Virus record (IMG/VR): IMGVR_UViG_3300027676_000013
Location: 1-21,642 of that record
Reading direction: 5' to 3' (one strand)
DNA from: a virus
Length of the DNA stretch: 21,642 nucleotides
The notes beneath the pieces were generated by a model. The model saw only the letters and a program-made list of their open reading frames with translations, searched no databases and had not been told where the DNA came from. Position numbers and translations under genes: made by a program. Positions 14,510-20,778 of this stretch are shown here, one piece after another (within the stretch, counting starts at the first letter, position 1; each line of letters opens with the position of its first letter).

Positions 14510-15241
14510 TTAGAACCCTAGAATCGGGCAGGGCGTCGCTGCGTTCATGGTTTCCGTAGCGCCGGATGGGAAGATGGCAGGCAATGCGCCATAGGTCCCC
14601 GCAATCGATATGCCTGTGAATGCGGTTGCCGAGGTTGCGGCGGCATGCGCTGCGGTGTCAGCACCGAGATACGCATTGGTCGCGCCGGTATAGAGCGGAT
14701 CGATGCCAGCCACACTCGGTAGAGTGCCGCTAGCGGTGAAAATGCTGGCCAGCCATACGGTGCTCGGTATCAGCGAAGGCTTCGGGGAAAGGGAAGCCGA
14801 ATTGATTGCCGTTGCCGTCATACCGGTGATCGCGCCTGAGTCCACGATCAGCGCGCCGGGATAACCCGAGCCATTGTCTTCGTACACGCCAAGATGACAT
14901 GCTCCGCCGGTCTGGCCGGTGGTTGTGCTGATCCCTAGCGAAGCCAGCGAAATGTTATTGGGGACTTGAAAAGGAACAGCGTAAAGCGTGCTCGCCACGG
15001 TAAGTACGGCCAAGGCCGTATCGCCGGGATTGCCGAAATAAAACCGCCCTGCCACCAAAGGCGCACGCGATACGCCCGATACTAGCAGAGTGCAGCCGCC
15101 CTTCACCAGGTCCGTTACATCCGTTCCGACATTTACGCCGGTGATAAAGCCGTTGACGGCGGTATAGGTATTGCCGCTCTGGCATTGCTGAGTGTAATTG
15201 GGCTGGCCAGCTGGTGCGGCAAGTATCGTGGTAGCGGTCAT
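14510..15241 (-). CDS. Beta-rich structural protein between terminase and portal
   Basis: A 243-residue protein with few charged residues, many Gly/Thr/Ala, and alternating strands. The segment HLGVYEDNGSGYPGALIVDS (residues about 116-135) resembles the jelly-roll type surface domains (R.G.Y..DG.G.PG.ll.DSG) found in tail fibres, appendages and other adhesins. The N-terminal half includes GGCTLLVSGVSRAPLVAGRF and reads as a separate small beta-domain. AAGGAG lies five bases before the start. Genes between terminase and portal are usually absent in this kind of phage, so a head fibre or decoration role is suggested by composition and position only. I do not recognise a named family. Confidence 0.75.
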   Translation of the reverse strand: MTATTILAAPAGQPNYTQQCQSGNTYTAVNGFITGVNVGTDVTDLVKGGCTLLVSGVSRAPLVAGRFYFGNPGDTALAVLTVASTLYAVPFQVPNNISLASLGISTTTGQTGGACHLGVYEDNGSGYPGALIVDSGAITGMTATAINSASLSPKPSLIPSTVWLASIFTASGTLPSVAGIDPLYTGATNAYLGADTAAHAAATSATAFTGISIAGTYGALPAIFPSGATETMNAATPCPILGF

Positions 15242-15256
15242 AAAAACTCCTTGTGA

Positions 15257-16504
15257 TTAGGGTTGTTTCGTCTTTTCGGTAGATTTTTGCGCTTCGGCGG
15301 CCTGCGACTCGACGAAGCCGAGCCAGCCGGCGCCCGCAACAGGTAGTGTTTTCTTTCTGACCGCCAGCGCCAGCGCGCACACGCAGTCGTCGTGGAATCC
15401 TTCCGGCGCGGAATACCGGACGCCTGTGCGCGTGTATTCATATTCAAACTGCTCCAGCTCCGAGACGATGGCGCCTACCGGGTAGCCGACCTGCTTCTGC
15501 TGAATCGCTACCGCGAGCCCCTCCATGAGCTGCTGTTTGCTCGCCTGGCTGAATTTGAAGCCTTCAAAATTGGTCCCCCCGTTCGCCTGCAGCGCTTCGA
15601 GAACGGGATCGCCGACGCCTGTGCTGTCCACCAACGCCGGGAGCTTGCCGGTAACCGCGCGGATATACGAGATAGTGTCCTGCCAGGACTTCTGAAACCG
15701 CTCGAACCGGCATACATCGCCGTTCTTGTCGAGGCCTATGCCGACCGTCCAGTCATACGACTTCGCCAAATCCCAAGCCCAGCAAACCGGCTCCAGATTT
15801 GACAGGGCCTTGATGCAGCCCTGAATGGCCGTGATGCCGAACGGGTTGCCGCCGTCATCAGACGGCTCGGCGAGGTAAAGCTCGCGGAAGATGTTCTCTG
15901 GAAGCTCCTGCCGCGCCGCCTCAATCTCTTCTGCCGCGAGAACACCACCCTCCACTGCGTCGTATGCGGTGAGCTTGTGGTATTCCATGTTCGGATCACC
16001 GGCCTGCGCTTTGCGGCAGAGACGGTAAAACCAGTTTTTTCGGCCCTTGACGTTTCCGATCGCCCGGAGTGAACCGCGCGTCGCCGTCAGCGTCGTCCGG
16101 ATAGCCGTGTACGCCTCTTCGCGCAGACGGCTGGCCTCATCGATGACCACGTCGTAAACGTCGTCGCCGTACAGGTTGTCGGGCTTCTCGCCGGACTTGA
16201 ACCAGATATTTGCGCCGTTGATGAACGCCAGGCGCAGCTTTGTGTCATGAGCATCGAAGATGTTCTTCGGAAGCCCATGCTTCATGCGCGTATAGGCAAT
16301 TTCTGCCTGACCGTAAACCGGAGCCACCCACCAGCGGTTTTGATTGGGCTTCGCGCCGATCAGGCTCTTTTCCAAGAGCCACGCCATGTTCCCGACCGTC
16401 TTACCGGCCTTCGTGCTGGCCTCGATGAACCCGTAGCGCTTATTGTGGAATATCGCAGCCTGCTGCTTGGGATACAGCGGCGGACGGCAATACTGAATGT
16501 TCAT
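15257..16504 (-). CDS. terL: Terminase large subunit
   Basis: A 415-residue packaging motor ATPase and nuclease. The Walker A motif is EASTKAGKT (28-36), Walker B is YDVVIDEASR with D122 and E123, and the coupling region follows (RGSLRAIGNVKGRKNWFY). The nuclease half has the acidic residues D245 (WAWDLAKSYD), D293 (LVDSTGVGDP) and D372/D373 (FHDDCVCALALA), as in RNase H-fold terminase nucleases. It starts in an ATGA overlap with the small subunit, which confirms the start. It drives DNA into the prohead through the portal and cuts at the end of packaging. Confidence 0.96.
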   Translation of the reverse strand: MNIQYCRPPLYPKQQAAIFHNKRYGFIEASTKAGKTVGNMAWLLEKSLIGAKPNQNRWWVAPVYGQAEIAYTRMKHGLPKNIFDAHDTKLRLAFINGANIWFKSGEKPDNLYGDDVYDVVIDEASRLREEAYTAIRTTLTATRGSLRAIGNVKGRKNWFYRLCRKAQAGDPNMEYHKLTAYDAVEGGVLAAEEIEAARQELPENIFRELYLAEPSDDGGNPFGITAIQGCIKALSNLEPVCWAWDLAKSYDWTVGIGLDKNGDVCRFERFQKSWQDTISYIRAVTGKLPALVDSTGVGDPVLEALQANGGTNFEGFKFSQASKQQLMEGLAVAIQQKQVGYPVGAIVSELEQFEYEYTRTGVRYSAPEGFHDDCVCALALAVRKKTLPVAGAGWLGFVESQAAEAQKSTEKTKQP

Positions 16505-17004
16505 TCAGCGGGCGTTTTCTGTCCGATATTCAGGGTGAAGATCGGTAGGGGCTTGTCATCCTTCGTGCTGTGTTCCTGCTGCACTTTCTCGCCGTATTTC
16601 TTCGGAAGGAGTTTCGAGGCTACCCACTTTCGTGCATCAACGCGGAGCTTGGCACGGTGAACATTGTCGAGCAGGACCACTGGCTTTGCGCTTGCGCCGT
16701 CCTTGCTCTCGGCCTCCTTGAAGCCTATGTCAGCCCGGTCGTCGTCAGCGATATCGATGATTTCATCGACGTACAACTCGGCCTGGGCCTCGCGCGCGAT
16801 CACGTACTGCTCAAGAAAGGTATCGTAAGGCTTTGTCTTGGCGGCCCCTTTGGCAAGCCAGTACATAACGCTGCTCACCCGCGGCATGTTATCCACGGAG
16901 CAAATCTTCCTTAGGCTCTTGCCCTCTGCCAAAAGCGAGCAGATCAATTCCCCGAGCCCCGCCGTATACTTCACCGGCTTCTTCGGCGCTTTCTTCTTAC
17001 CCAT
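16501..17004 (-). CDS. terS: Terminase small subunit
   Basis: A 167-residue DNA-recognition subunit. The N-terminal part contains a helix-turn-helix (LICSLLAEGKSLRKICSVDN, then MPRVSSVMYWLAKG), followed by an oligomerisation helix with YDTFLEQYVIAREAQAELYV, and the conserved-looking NVHRAKLRVDARKWVASKLL, PKKYGEK end. This matches the Sf6-type terminase small subunit family. The ATG at 17004 has no strong ribosome binding site; structured RNA lies immediately upstream. It binds the packaging start site (pac or cos), often located in or next to its own gene. Confidence 0.93.
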   Translation of the reverse strand: MGKKKAPKKPVKYTAGLGELICSLLAEGKSLRKICSVDNMPRVSSVMYWLAKGAAKTKPYDTFLEQYVIAREAQAELYVDEIIDIADDDRADIGFKEAESKDGASAKPVVLLDNVHRAKLRVDARKWVASKLLPKKYGEKVQQEHSTKDDKPLPIFTLNIGQKTPAE

Positions 17005-17024
17005 AAAACTGCTTTTGAATGAAA

Positions 17025-17036
17025 CCCCTCGCGGGG
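17025..17036 (-). other. GNRA-capped hairpin upstream of terS
   Basis: On the minus strand CCCC GCGA GGGG forms a tight hairpin with a GNRA loop, 21 bases before the terS start. It is followed by TTTC rather than a full T run. It may regulate terS translation or be a weak terminator. Confidence 0.5.
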
Positions 17037-17045
17037 CTATTTAGA

Positions 17046-17108
17046 AGGGACGCATACGTCCGGCGCTTTCTCACGCCGGTGCACGTCCTTGCGGATGGCG
17101 CCGTCCCT
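17046..17108 (-). ncRNA. Candidate structured RNA or packaging site (three-way junction)
   Basis: Outer stem: AGGGACG with CGTCCCT (17046-17052 and 17102-17108), seven perfect pairs. Inside lie CCGGCG/CGCCGG (17060-17065 and 17074-17079) around an eight-base loop, and a short stem capped by GCAA on the minus strand (17084-17097). Together they make a three-way junction of 63 bases. The GNRA loops here and in the adjacent hairpin appear on the minus strand, which is the terminase transcript. It is not a tRNA, as it lacks a T arm. It could be a leader element, a small RNA, or the DNA site recognised by terminase. Confidence 0.4.
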
Positions 17109-17119
17109 ACAGAAAAAAT

Positions 17120-17320
17120 CTAAAATGTGTTCTTGATGCCGTTCTGCTTCCGCCACGCCGCGCGCTGCACCTCGTACGCCAGCTGCTTGCGCTGTGCCTC
17201 TTCGACGGTCATTGTCATCTTGACCGCAGGCCTATCGAGAATGGCGGCAACGCGAACCGCCTGGCAGGAGCCGGGGTCGAGGATGGAGGGTGGGGAAACG
17301 GTTGCTTTCCTGAAGTCCAT
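17120..17320 (-). CDS. Possible small protein, 66 residues
   Basis: A frame between the late promoter/terminator and the terminase gene. Residues 37-60 (TVEEAQRKQLAYEVQRAAWR) are helical and protein-like, but the first half is not distinctive, and neither the ATG at 17320 nor the internal ATGs near 17218 has a good ribosome binding site. It may be real, or part of a non-coding leader that contains the packaging site. Confidence 0.35.
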   Translation of the reverse strand: MDFRKATVSPPSILDPGSCQAVRVAAILDRPAVKMTMTVEEAQRKQLAYEVQRAAWRKQNGIKNTF

Positions 17321-17354
17321 GCCGGAATTTTACCGGAGGGCCGCTGGAAGGCAA

Positions 17355-17386
17355 CAAAAAAGCCGCTCATGGGCGGCCAGATTTTT
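17355..17386 (-). terminator. Intrinsic terminator just after the late promoter
   Basis: On the minus strand GCCGC, a six-base loop and GCGGC (17362-17377) are followed directly by six T. This is a canonical rho-independent terminator. On the plus strand the five T come only after three or four extra bases, so it would be weaker in that direction. It lies about 30-50 bases downstream of the minus-strand promoter and upstream of the terminase genes, like lambda tR'. Confidence 0.75.
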
Positions 17387-17403
17387 CAGACACGAAGTGC
17401 GTG
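17387..17403 (-). other. Leader hairpin between late promoter and terminator
   Basis: GACACG and CGTGTC pair around a five-base loop on the minus strand. It would be at the 5' end of the transcript made from the promoter at 17415-17442, before the terminator. Antitermination factors often act on such leader structures or on promoter-proximal pauses. Confidence 0.45.
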
Positions 17404-17414
17404 TCAGCAATTGC

Positions 17415-17442
17415 ATTATACACATACGACCTGTGGGCGCAA
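17415..17442 (-). promoter_or_regulatory. Candidate late promoter (minus strand)
   Basis: On the minus strand TTGCGC (17437-17442) and a perfect TATAAT (17415-17420) are separated by 16 bases. It points toward the terminase and all structural genes, with no other gene between except the doubtful 66-residue frame. The quality of the -10 box makes this one of the better promoters in the window. Confidence 0.6.
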
Positions 17443-17443
17443 G

Positions 17444-17464
17444 TATAATGTTGGTCTGCCAACA
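17444..17464 (+). promoter_or_regulatory. Plus-strand -10 box with overlapping operator-like inverted repeat
   Basis: A perfect TATAAT (17444-17449) points toward the lone plus-strand gene, but no good -35 box is seen at 16-18 bases upstream. The inverted repeat TGTTGG-TCTG-CCAACA (17449-17464) begins at the last base of the -10 box and could be a repressor operator. It also lies just upstream of the minus-strand late promoter, so one protein could affect both. Confidence 0.4.
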
Positions 17465-17486
17465 AAAATGAAAGGCTCCTGCCTGC

Positions 17487-17505
17487 TTTTGCCGGTGGGG
17501 CAAAA
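17487..17505 (+). other. Hairpin in the leader of the plus-strand gene
   Basis: TTTTGCC and GGCAAAA pair around a five-base loop, close upstream of the ribosome binding site (AGAAAGGA, 17508-17515). It could influence translation of the downstream gene. Confidence 0.45.
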
Positions 17506-17524
17506 TGAGAAAGGATAACCGAGC

Positions 17525-18301
17525 ATGACGCCGAGATTACGAAAAGCCTTCCTTGAAAACCCCGAGTACATTCTTGCGCTCATGTTCAGCGCGCCGGACG
17601 ATAAAAGCAGTCAACACCAATCTTTGACCATTGATTTCTTGGACAATGAAGTGAGAGCGACCGTGCCTCTCCGCGAAGCGCCTACGCTCCGACTGCTTGC
17701 AAGCAAGGAAACAATCTACGCTGCAATTGCCATCTATGAAGTCTTGATGGGACGCGCTGGTTATGAAGATACCCTTTTTGAGGAAGCAATCAGTTTCGGC
17801 CGCTCTGCCGCTCTCCAACATCCTCAGTTCACTCAATACGAAGGAGAGGCAGACGAAGTGGCTGAGGTTCCGGATACGTCCAGCTTTTTCAGGCAAATAG
17901 ACGTTGGCCCGCGCAATACTGAGGTAGCGTTACGAAAGACCGATTCCGCGCTGACCTTCCTCGAGGACGAAGGCCTAGCTATAGATCCCGCTTTCGCACC
18001 TGGCCTAATGGTGCTGACCGGCTTGATACCGGTCCATTTCTCAATCCGGACTCCCAAAGGACAGCGGATTTACAAGGAGATCTGTATTAATGCTCCTTAC
18101 TGGTCGCTCAAGGTCGCACGCGGGCGAAATAATGATGGCCATTTTAACGACGTCGACTTCCGGTTCAGAGGAATAGAAATCGTGAAGAAGGCTATCACAG
18201 CTATGGCCACTCAGTACCTCGAATCCGAGGAAGACAGAAGACGTCGCAGTGGGAAAGCAGTGATTCGGCGACCGCACGGACCACAACTGGACGAAGATTA
18301 A
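17525..18301 (+). CDS. Lone plus-strand protein of unknown function (possible moron)
   Basis: A 258-residue protein and the only clear plus-strand gene in the phage part. AGAAAGGA lies nine bases before the ATG. I do not recognise a family. Visible features are a helical start (MTPRLRKAFLENPEYILALM), mixed strands (SLTIDFLDNEVRATVPLREA), a helix with SKETIYAAIAIYEVLMGRAG, an acidic linker around residues 103-120, a strand region (LTGLIPVHFSIRTPKGQRIY), and a basic C-terminus (ESEEDRRRRSGKAVIRRPHG). It has no membrane segment or signal peptide. Its base composition looks less GC-rich than the neighbouring structural genes. Its own upstream control elements, reversed strand and placement between early and late operons are those of an accessory gene, such as a superinfection or anti-defence factor, or of a regulator. 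It ends three bases from the convergent early operon end. Confidence 0.85.
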   Translation: MTPRLRKAFLENPEYILALMFSAPDDKSSQHQSLTIDFLDNEVRATVPLREAPTLRLLASKETIYAAIAIYEVLMGRAGYEDTLFEEAISFGRSAALQHPQFTQYEGEADEVAEVPDTSSFFRQIDVGPRNTEVALRKTDSALTFLEDEGLAIDPAFAPGLMVLTGLIPVHFSIRTPKGQRIYKEICINAPYWSLKVARGRNNDGHFNDVDFRFRGIEIVKKAITAMATQYLESEEDRRRRSGKAVIRRPHGPQLDED

Positions 18302-18304
18302 CCT

Positions 18305-18865
18305 CTATATGTACGTTTCTGCAGCGCGCTTAAGGCGATCCCGGATGGCATCCCTCGCCTCGGCCACAGCCTTATCCAGCTCCTCAAAGGCATTCTGAAT
18401 GTTCGGCCCAAGCTGGTACAGCATCGCATACTCCGCTTCCGTGAAGAAACCGCCGTCGATATCGGGGTTACTGAAGCAAATCAATTTCACCAGGTCCCAC
18501 GGCGCTCCCCATCGCATCTGGTTTCCCCGACGTCTCATCAGGCGTTCGGTGTTCACGAACAGCGTCATGGCGTCAATGCCGCTATCGCCGTTGCCGATGT
18601 CGTTGTAGATTCGGCCCGCCGTCCGCGAGAACGCGCAGTCCCGGATCGTCATTATGCGTTTGCCGGAGTCATGGTGCTCCTGCTCGATGATGCCCCTACG
18701 CAGGCACTGGTCGATGGGATGTTTGCTCTTCACGAGGATGCTGCCCTTGTTGTATTCTGCATGCCCACGCTCGACCAATGGGTCGGTGTAGTTGTGCAGC
18801 TGCTTAAGGCTCAGCACCGCCGACCTGTCGACAATCACTTCCTCCACGACCGCTACCGTTCCCAT
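18305..18865 (-). CDS. Last early gene; candidate late regulator, family unknown
   Basis: A 186-residue protein. The ATG at 18865 has AAGGAGG eight bases upstream, much better than the ATG at 18889. The sequence has a start region VAVVEEVIVDRSAVLSLKQL, a basic/cysteine part (HPIDQCLRRGIIEQEHHDSG, then RIMTIRDCAFSRTAGRIYND), and a C-terminal helical part ending FEELDKAVAEARDAIRDRLK. The pattern C.RRGII...H..G.R....DCA.SR.AGR.Y resembles small phage helix-turn-helix regulators in general layout, but no named family is certain. It is the last early gene, before a promoter-terminator pair and the terminase, the place of antiterminator Q or ArpU-type late regulators. The regulatory role is inferred from position alone. 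Confidence 0.8.
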   Translation of the reverse strand: MGTVAVVEEVIVDRSAVLSLKQLHNYTDPLVERGHAEYNKGSILVKSKHPIDQCLRRGIIEQEHHDSGKRIMTIRDCAFSRTAGRIYNDIGNGDSGIDAMTLFVNTERLMRRRGNQMRWGAPWDLVKLICFSNPDIDGGFFTEAEYAMLYQLGPNIQNAFEELDKAVAEARDAIRDRLKRAAETYI

Positions 18866-18913
18866 AGGCTTGTCCTCCTTTTTGCTCATGTGTTGCCCCG
18901 TTTGTGATCGTTT

Positions 18914-19192
18914 TTACGCCATGCTCCGCACGCTACCGCAAAGCCACGCTTGCCGCGGAATATCGAATACCGAAAATGACCGCCAGCCCTCTGGAAGAAA
19001 GCGCTCCAACATTCTCGGAATCAGCGGCCAGTAAGAGAATCCATATCCCCCGTGCTTGTGCATATGCAAAACGCCTGCACATTCGCCATCAACGATAAGC
19101 GCATACGCCGGGATGAGCGGGTCTTCCCAGCCACCCACCAACTGGTTTCGCATGGTGTCATCCTTCAGTGCATCTTTGCGGGCCTTGTTCAT
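18914..19192 (-). CDS. Unknown early protein, 92 residues
   Basis: Starts in an ATGA overlap with the HNH-like gene and so is translationally coupled; a much longer upstream reading of the same frame is antisense-like and crosses other genes. The sequence is MNKARKDALKDDTMRNQLVG, then GWEDPLIPAYALIVDGECAG, VLHMHKHGGYGFSYWPLIPR, and MLERFLPEGWRSFSVFDIPR. It is rich in aromatics, with a His/Gly-rich centre. I do not recognise it. Confidence 0.75.
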   Translation of the reverse strand: MNKARKDALKDDTMRNQLVGGWEDPLIPAYALIVDGECAGVLHMHKHGGYGFSYWPLIPRMLERFLPEGWRSFSVFDIPRQAWLCGSVRSMA

Positions 19193-19596
19193 GCCATCAC
19201 CTCTACCCGTTGACTCTCCGCCCACGCCCTGCCCTCGGGCGTCTCCGTCATCCACCGCGCGCGGTATTTCTCGACCTGCGCATCGAACCATTCGGCGGCG
19301 ATGCGCTCGGCTTCCACTGGCGATGCGGCATCGAGCGTGCAAATCAGCTGCGGGTCCTTGCTGAACTTCCGCAGGCAGGCGAGTTCGCCGTGCTGATGTT
19401 GGTATCGGTGCTGGGCATCCGACATTGGGACGCATGAGAACTCGGCCTTGTAGGCCACCCCAAAGCGCCCGGCCCGGCGGACATGGCACGCCAGGTTGCG
19501 CCATTCGCCCGCAGCCTCCACCCATTCCGAGAATGAGCGGCCGTCCAAACAAGAAGGTAGGGTTTGAATCCATGCTCGGTATGCGGCGTCGGTCAT
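19189..19596 (-). CDS. HNH/DUF968-like phage protein
   Basis: A 135-residue protein with the spacing ACHVRRAGRFGVAYKAEF, then SCVPMSDAQHRYQHQHGE (residues 36-71). This resembles the DUF968 / NinG-like putative nuclease core, where a C-H-R stretch is followed by K, a VPL(S/C)..HH...H..G segment and a helix. Candidate metal or catalytic residues are H38, H63, H67 and H69, with C37 and C55 nearby. Such proteins occur in phage recombination regions and are thought to process branched DNA. The C-terminal half is a plain helix (VEAERIAAEWFDAQVEKYRA). It is linked on both sides by ATGA overlaps. The nuclease activity is inferred from the pattern and not proven. Confidence 0.7.
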   Translation of the reverse strand: MTDAAYRAWIQTLPSCLDGRSFSEWVEAAGEWRNLACHVRRAGRFGVAYKAEFSCVPMSDAQHRYQHQHGELACLRKFSKDPQLICTLDAASPVEAERIAAEWFDAQVEKYRARWMTETPEGRAWAESQRVEVMA

Positions 19597-19967
19597 AGTC
19601 CCTCCACCAGGTCAACGCCTTCAGCGCCTTGGAAATGCACACAGAGTCTGTTCTCGCCAGGCTCGAAAATACGGCAAACGTCCGGGCGATTGTCATAATC
19701 CCCGCAGCGGCCATTCTTCAAAAGTTTCGGACACCTCCAAACCCAAGGTCCATACGCCCGTCCATTTTTATCGTGCTCAACTCTAACGCTTTGCCTTACC
19801 GGCTCGAAGGGTACATTTTTATTGCCTGGATGATTTGATATCCGTTCCCGCAATAGTTGGTTAGTCACCTCCTCCTCAGCCCAAAAGTTGACGGTCAGTG
19901 TTAGCTCCCTGCAACACGTTCCCGGTGCGTAACACTTATCGCAGAGGCTCACGGGGGCGTCGGTCAT
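19593..19967 (-). CDS. YkgJ-type cysteine-cluster protein
   Basis: A 124-residue protein with eight conserved-looking cysteines at 9, 12, 18, 19, 79, 88, 98 and 109, in the layout CDKCYAPGTCCREL, then WRCPKLLKNGRCGDYDNRPD followed by VCRIFEPGENRLC. This is the pattern of the YkgJ / UPF0153 (CxxCxxCC) family, proposed to hold zinc or an iron-containing centre. The ATG at 19967 overlaps the previous stop (ATGA). Family members in bacteria are of unknown function; in phages they appear next to replication and recombination genes. An iron-sulphur or zinc role in DNA metabolism is an inference. Confidence 0.85.
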   Translation of the reverse strand: MTDAPVSLCDKCYAPGTCCRELTLTVNFWAEEEVTNQLLRERISNHPGNKNVPFEPVRQSVRVEHDKNGRAYGPWVWRCPKLLKNGRCGDYDNRPDVCRIFEPGENRLCVHFQGAEGVDLVEGL

Positions 19968-20164
19968 GATTTCCTCATCAACGACTCGATGAATTTCTTC
20001 TGGAGGCGGTGCAGACGCCCCTCCAGCTTCTGTCGCCATGCCCGGATCTGATCCGCATGCCGCTTGCACAAGTCCCGAACGCCCTTTGGCGCCGCTCTAC
20101 TTTCGATGACGTACGGATCATTGCTGATATCCGCCCCGCAAATATCGCAGGTATGCATCTTCAT
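19964..20164 (-). CDS. Small zinc-ribbon-like protein
   Basis: A 66-residue protein starting with MKMHTCDICGADISNDPYVI and containing DLCKRHADQIRAW, so C6, C9, C33 and H36 could bind one zinc. The second half is a basic helix (RQKLEGRLHRLQKKFIESLM). ATGA overlaps at both ends couple it to the helicase-loader-like gene and the YkgJ-like gene. The zinc site is read from the CxxC...CxxH spacing. The partner or target is unknown. Confidence 0.8.
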   Translation of the reverse strand: MKMHTCDICGADISNDPYVIESRAAPKGVRDLCKRHADQIRAWRQKLEGRLHRLQKKFIESLMRKS

Positions 20165-20778
20165 GCGGCAGGTCCCTCCAGCGCGAATGTCTTCTCGCCC
20201 GCCGCAATCTGTCGCGCGGTGCGCTCATCCTCGGTCGCATCCACCGCGAGCGCCCGAGAAACCGCGTACTCCTCGCACCGTTTCAGGAAATCGCGCTCGC
20301 TGCCGTAGGGGTAATATCCATCCTTCTGCACGCGTTTCTTCAGACTGATGTACACGGCCCAATCGGGTTTCCATTCGGGTTTTGGAGGCTGAACAATTGC
20401 CCGAAGCTGCCTTGGTGTGGGTATGTCATCCGCCGTGTTTACATGAACCCATAGAGCCTTGATAATTTCTGGAATTGGGATATCCGAAAGGGCATGGAGG
20501 AATCCGTCGCGCAGTATCCGCAGCTCTGCGGGCGTCTTTCCGTACTGCTTGAGTAATGCGCAGGCTTGAGATAGCGCCAGCGTGAACTGCTCAGCCTCCG
20601 CCCGGCGGGAAGTGTCCCGACTCTCGATCTTCGGCAATGAGTTGTTCTGCGGCGGAGGTCCAGGCAGATTCGAGGGCTGGGTTACCTGAGCGTCTCCCAT
20701 TGAACTTTGCGGACGAAATGCCTGGCTGAACGTCGCGCCAGGTGAACGCGTTTCGGAGGGCTGCGATGTAGTTGTCAT
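20161..20778 (-). CDS. Candidate helicase loader (lambda P-like role)
   Basis: A 205-residue protein following the replication initiator. The ATG at 20778 has GAGGT at good spacing; an earlier in-frame start (20838) has none. Residues 1-60 are disordered (TTTSQPSETRSPGATFSQAF, Pro/Gln/Ser-rich). The folded part has helices EAEQFTLALSQACALLKQYG and LRILRDGFLHALSDIPIPEI, then ALWVHVNTADDIPTPRQLRA. A helix pair with a W..H...SDDIP.P..L..I pattern occurs in phage replicative helicase loaders. The identification rests on that pattern and on the O/P-type gene order. Its first 188 bases overlap the end of the initiator gene in another frame, and the overlapping part is the disordered N-terminus, as expected for a secondary overlap. 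Confidence 0.65.
   Translation of the reverse strand: MTTTSQPSETRSPGATFSQAFRPQSSMGDAQVTQPSNLPGPPPQNNSLPKIESRDTSRRAEAEQFTLALSQACALLKQYGKTPAELRILRDGFLHALSDIPIPEIIKALWVHVNTADDIPTPRQLRAIVQPPKPEWKPDWAVYISLKKRVQKDGYYPYGSERDFLKRCEEYAVSRALAVDATEDERTARQIAAGEKTFALEGPAA

Noticed and set aside
17046-17110. tRNA-like outline with a seven-pair closing stem
   Set aside because: No T arm with a TTCRA loop, no proper D or anticodon arm, and too short.
18914-19714. Long version (266 residues) of the 92-residue early gene
   Set aside because: The upstream part overlaps the HNH-like and YkgJ-like genes in another frame and has shadow-like composition; the ATGA overlap fixes the start at 19192.
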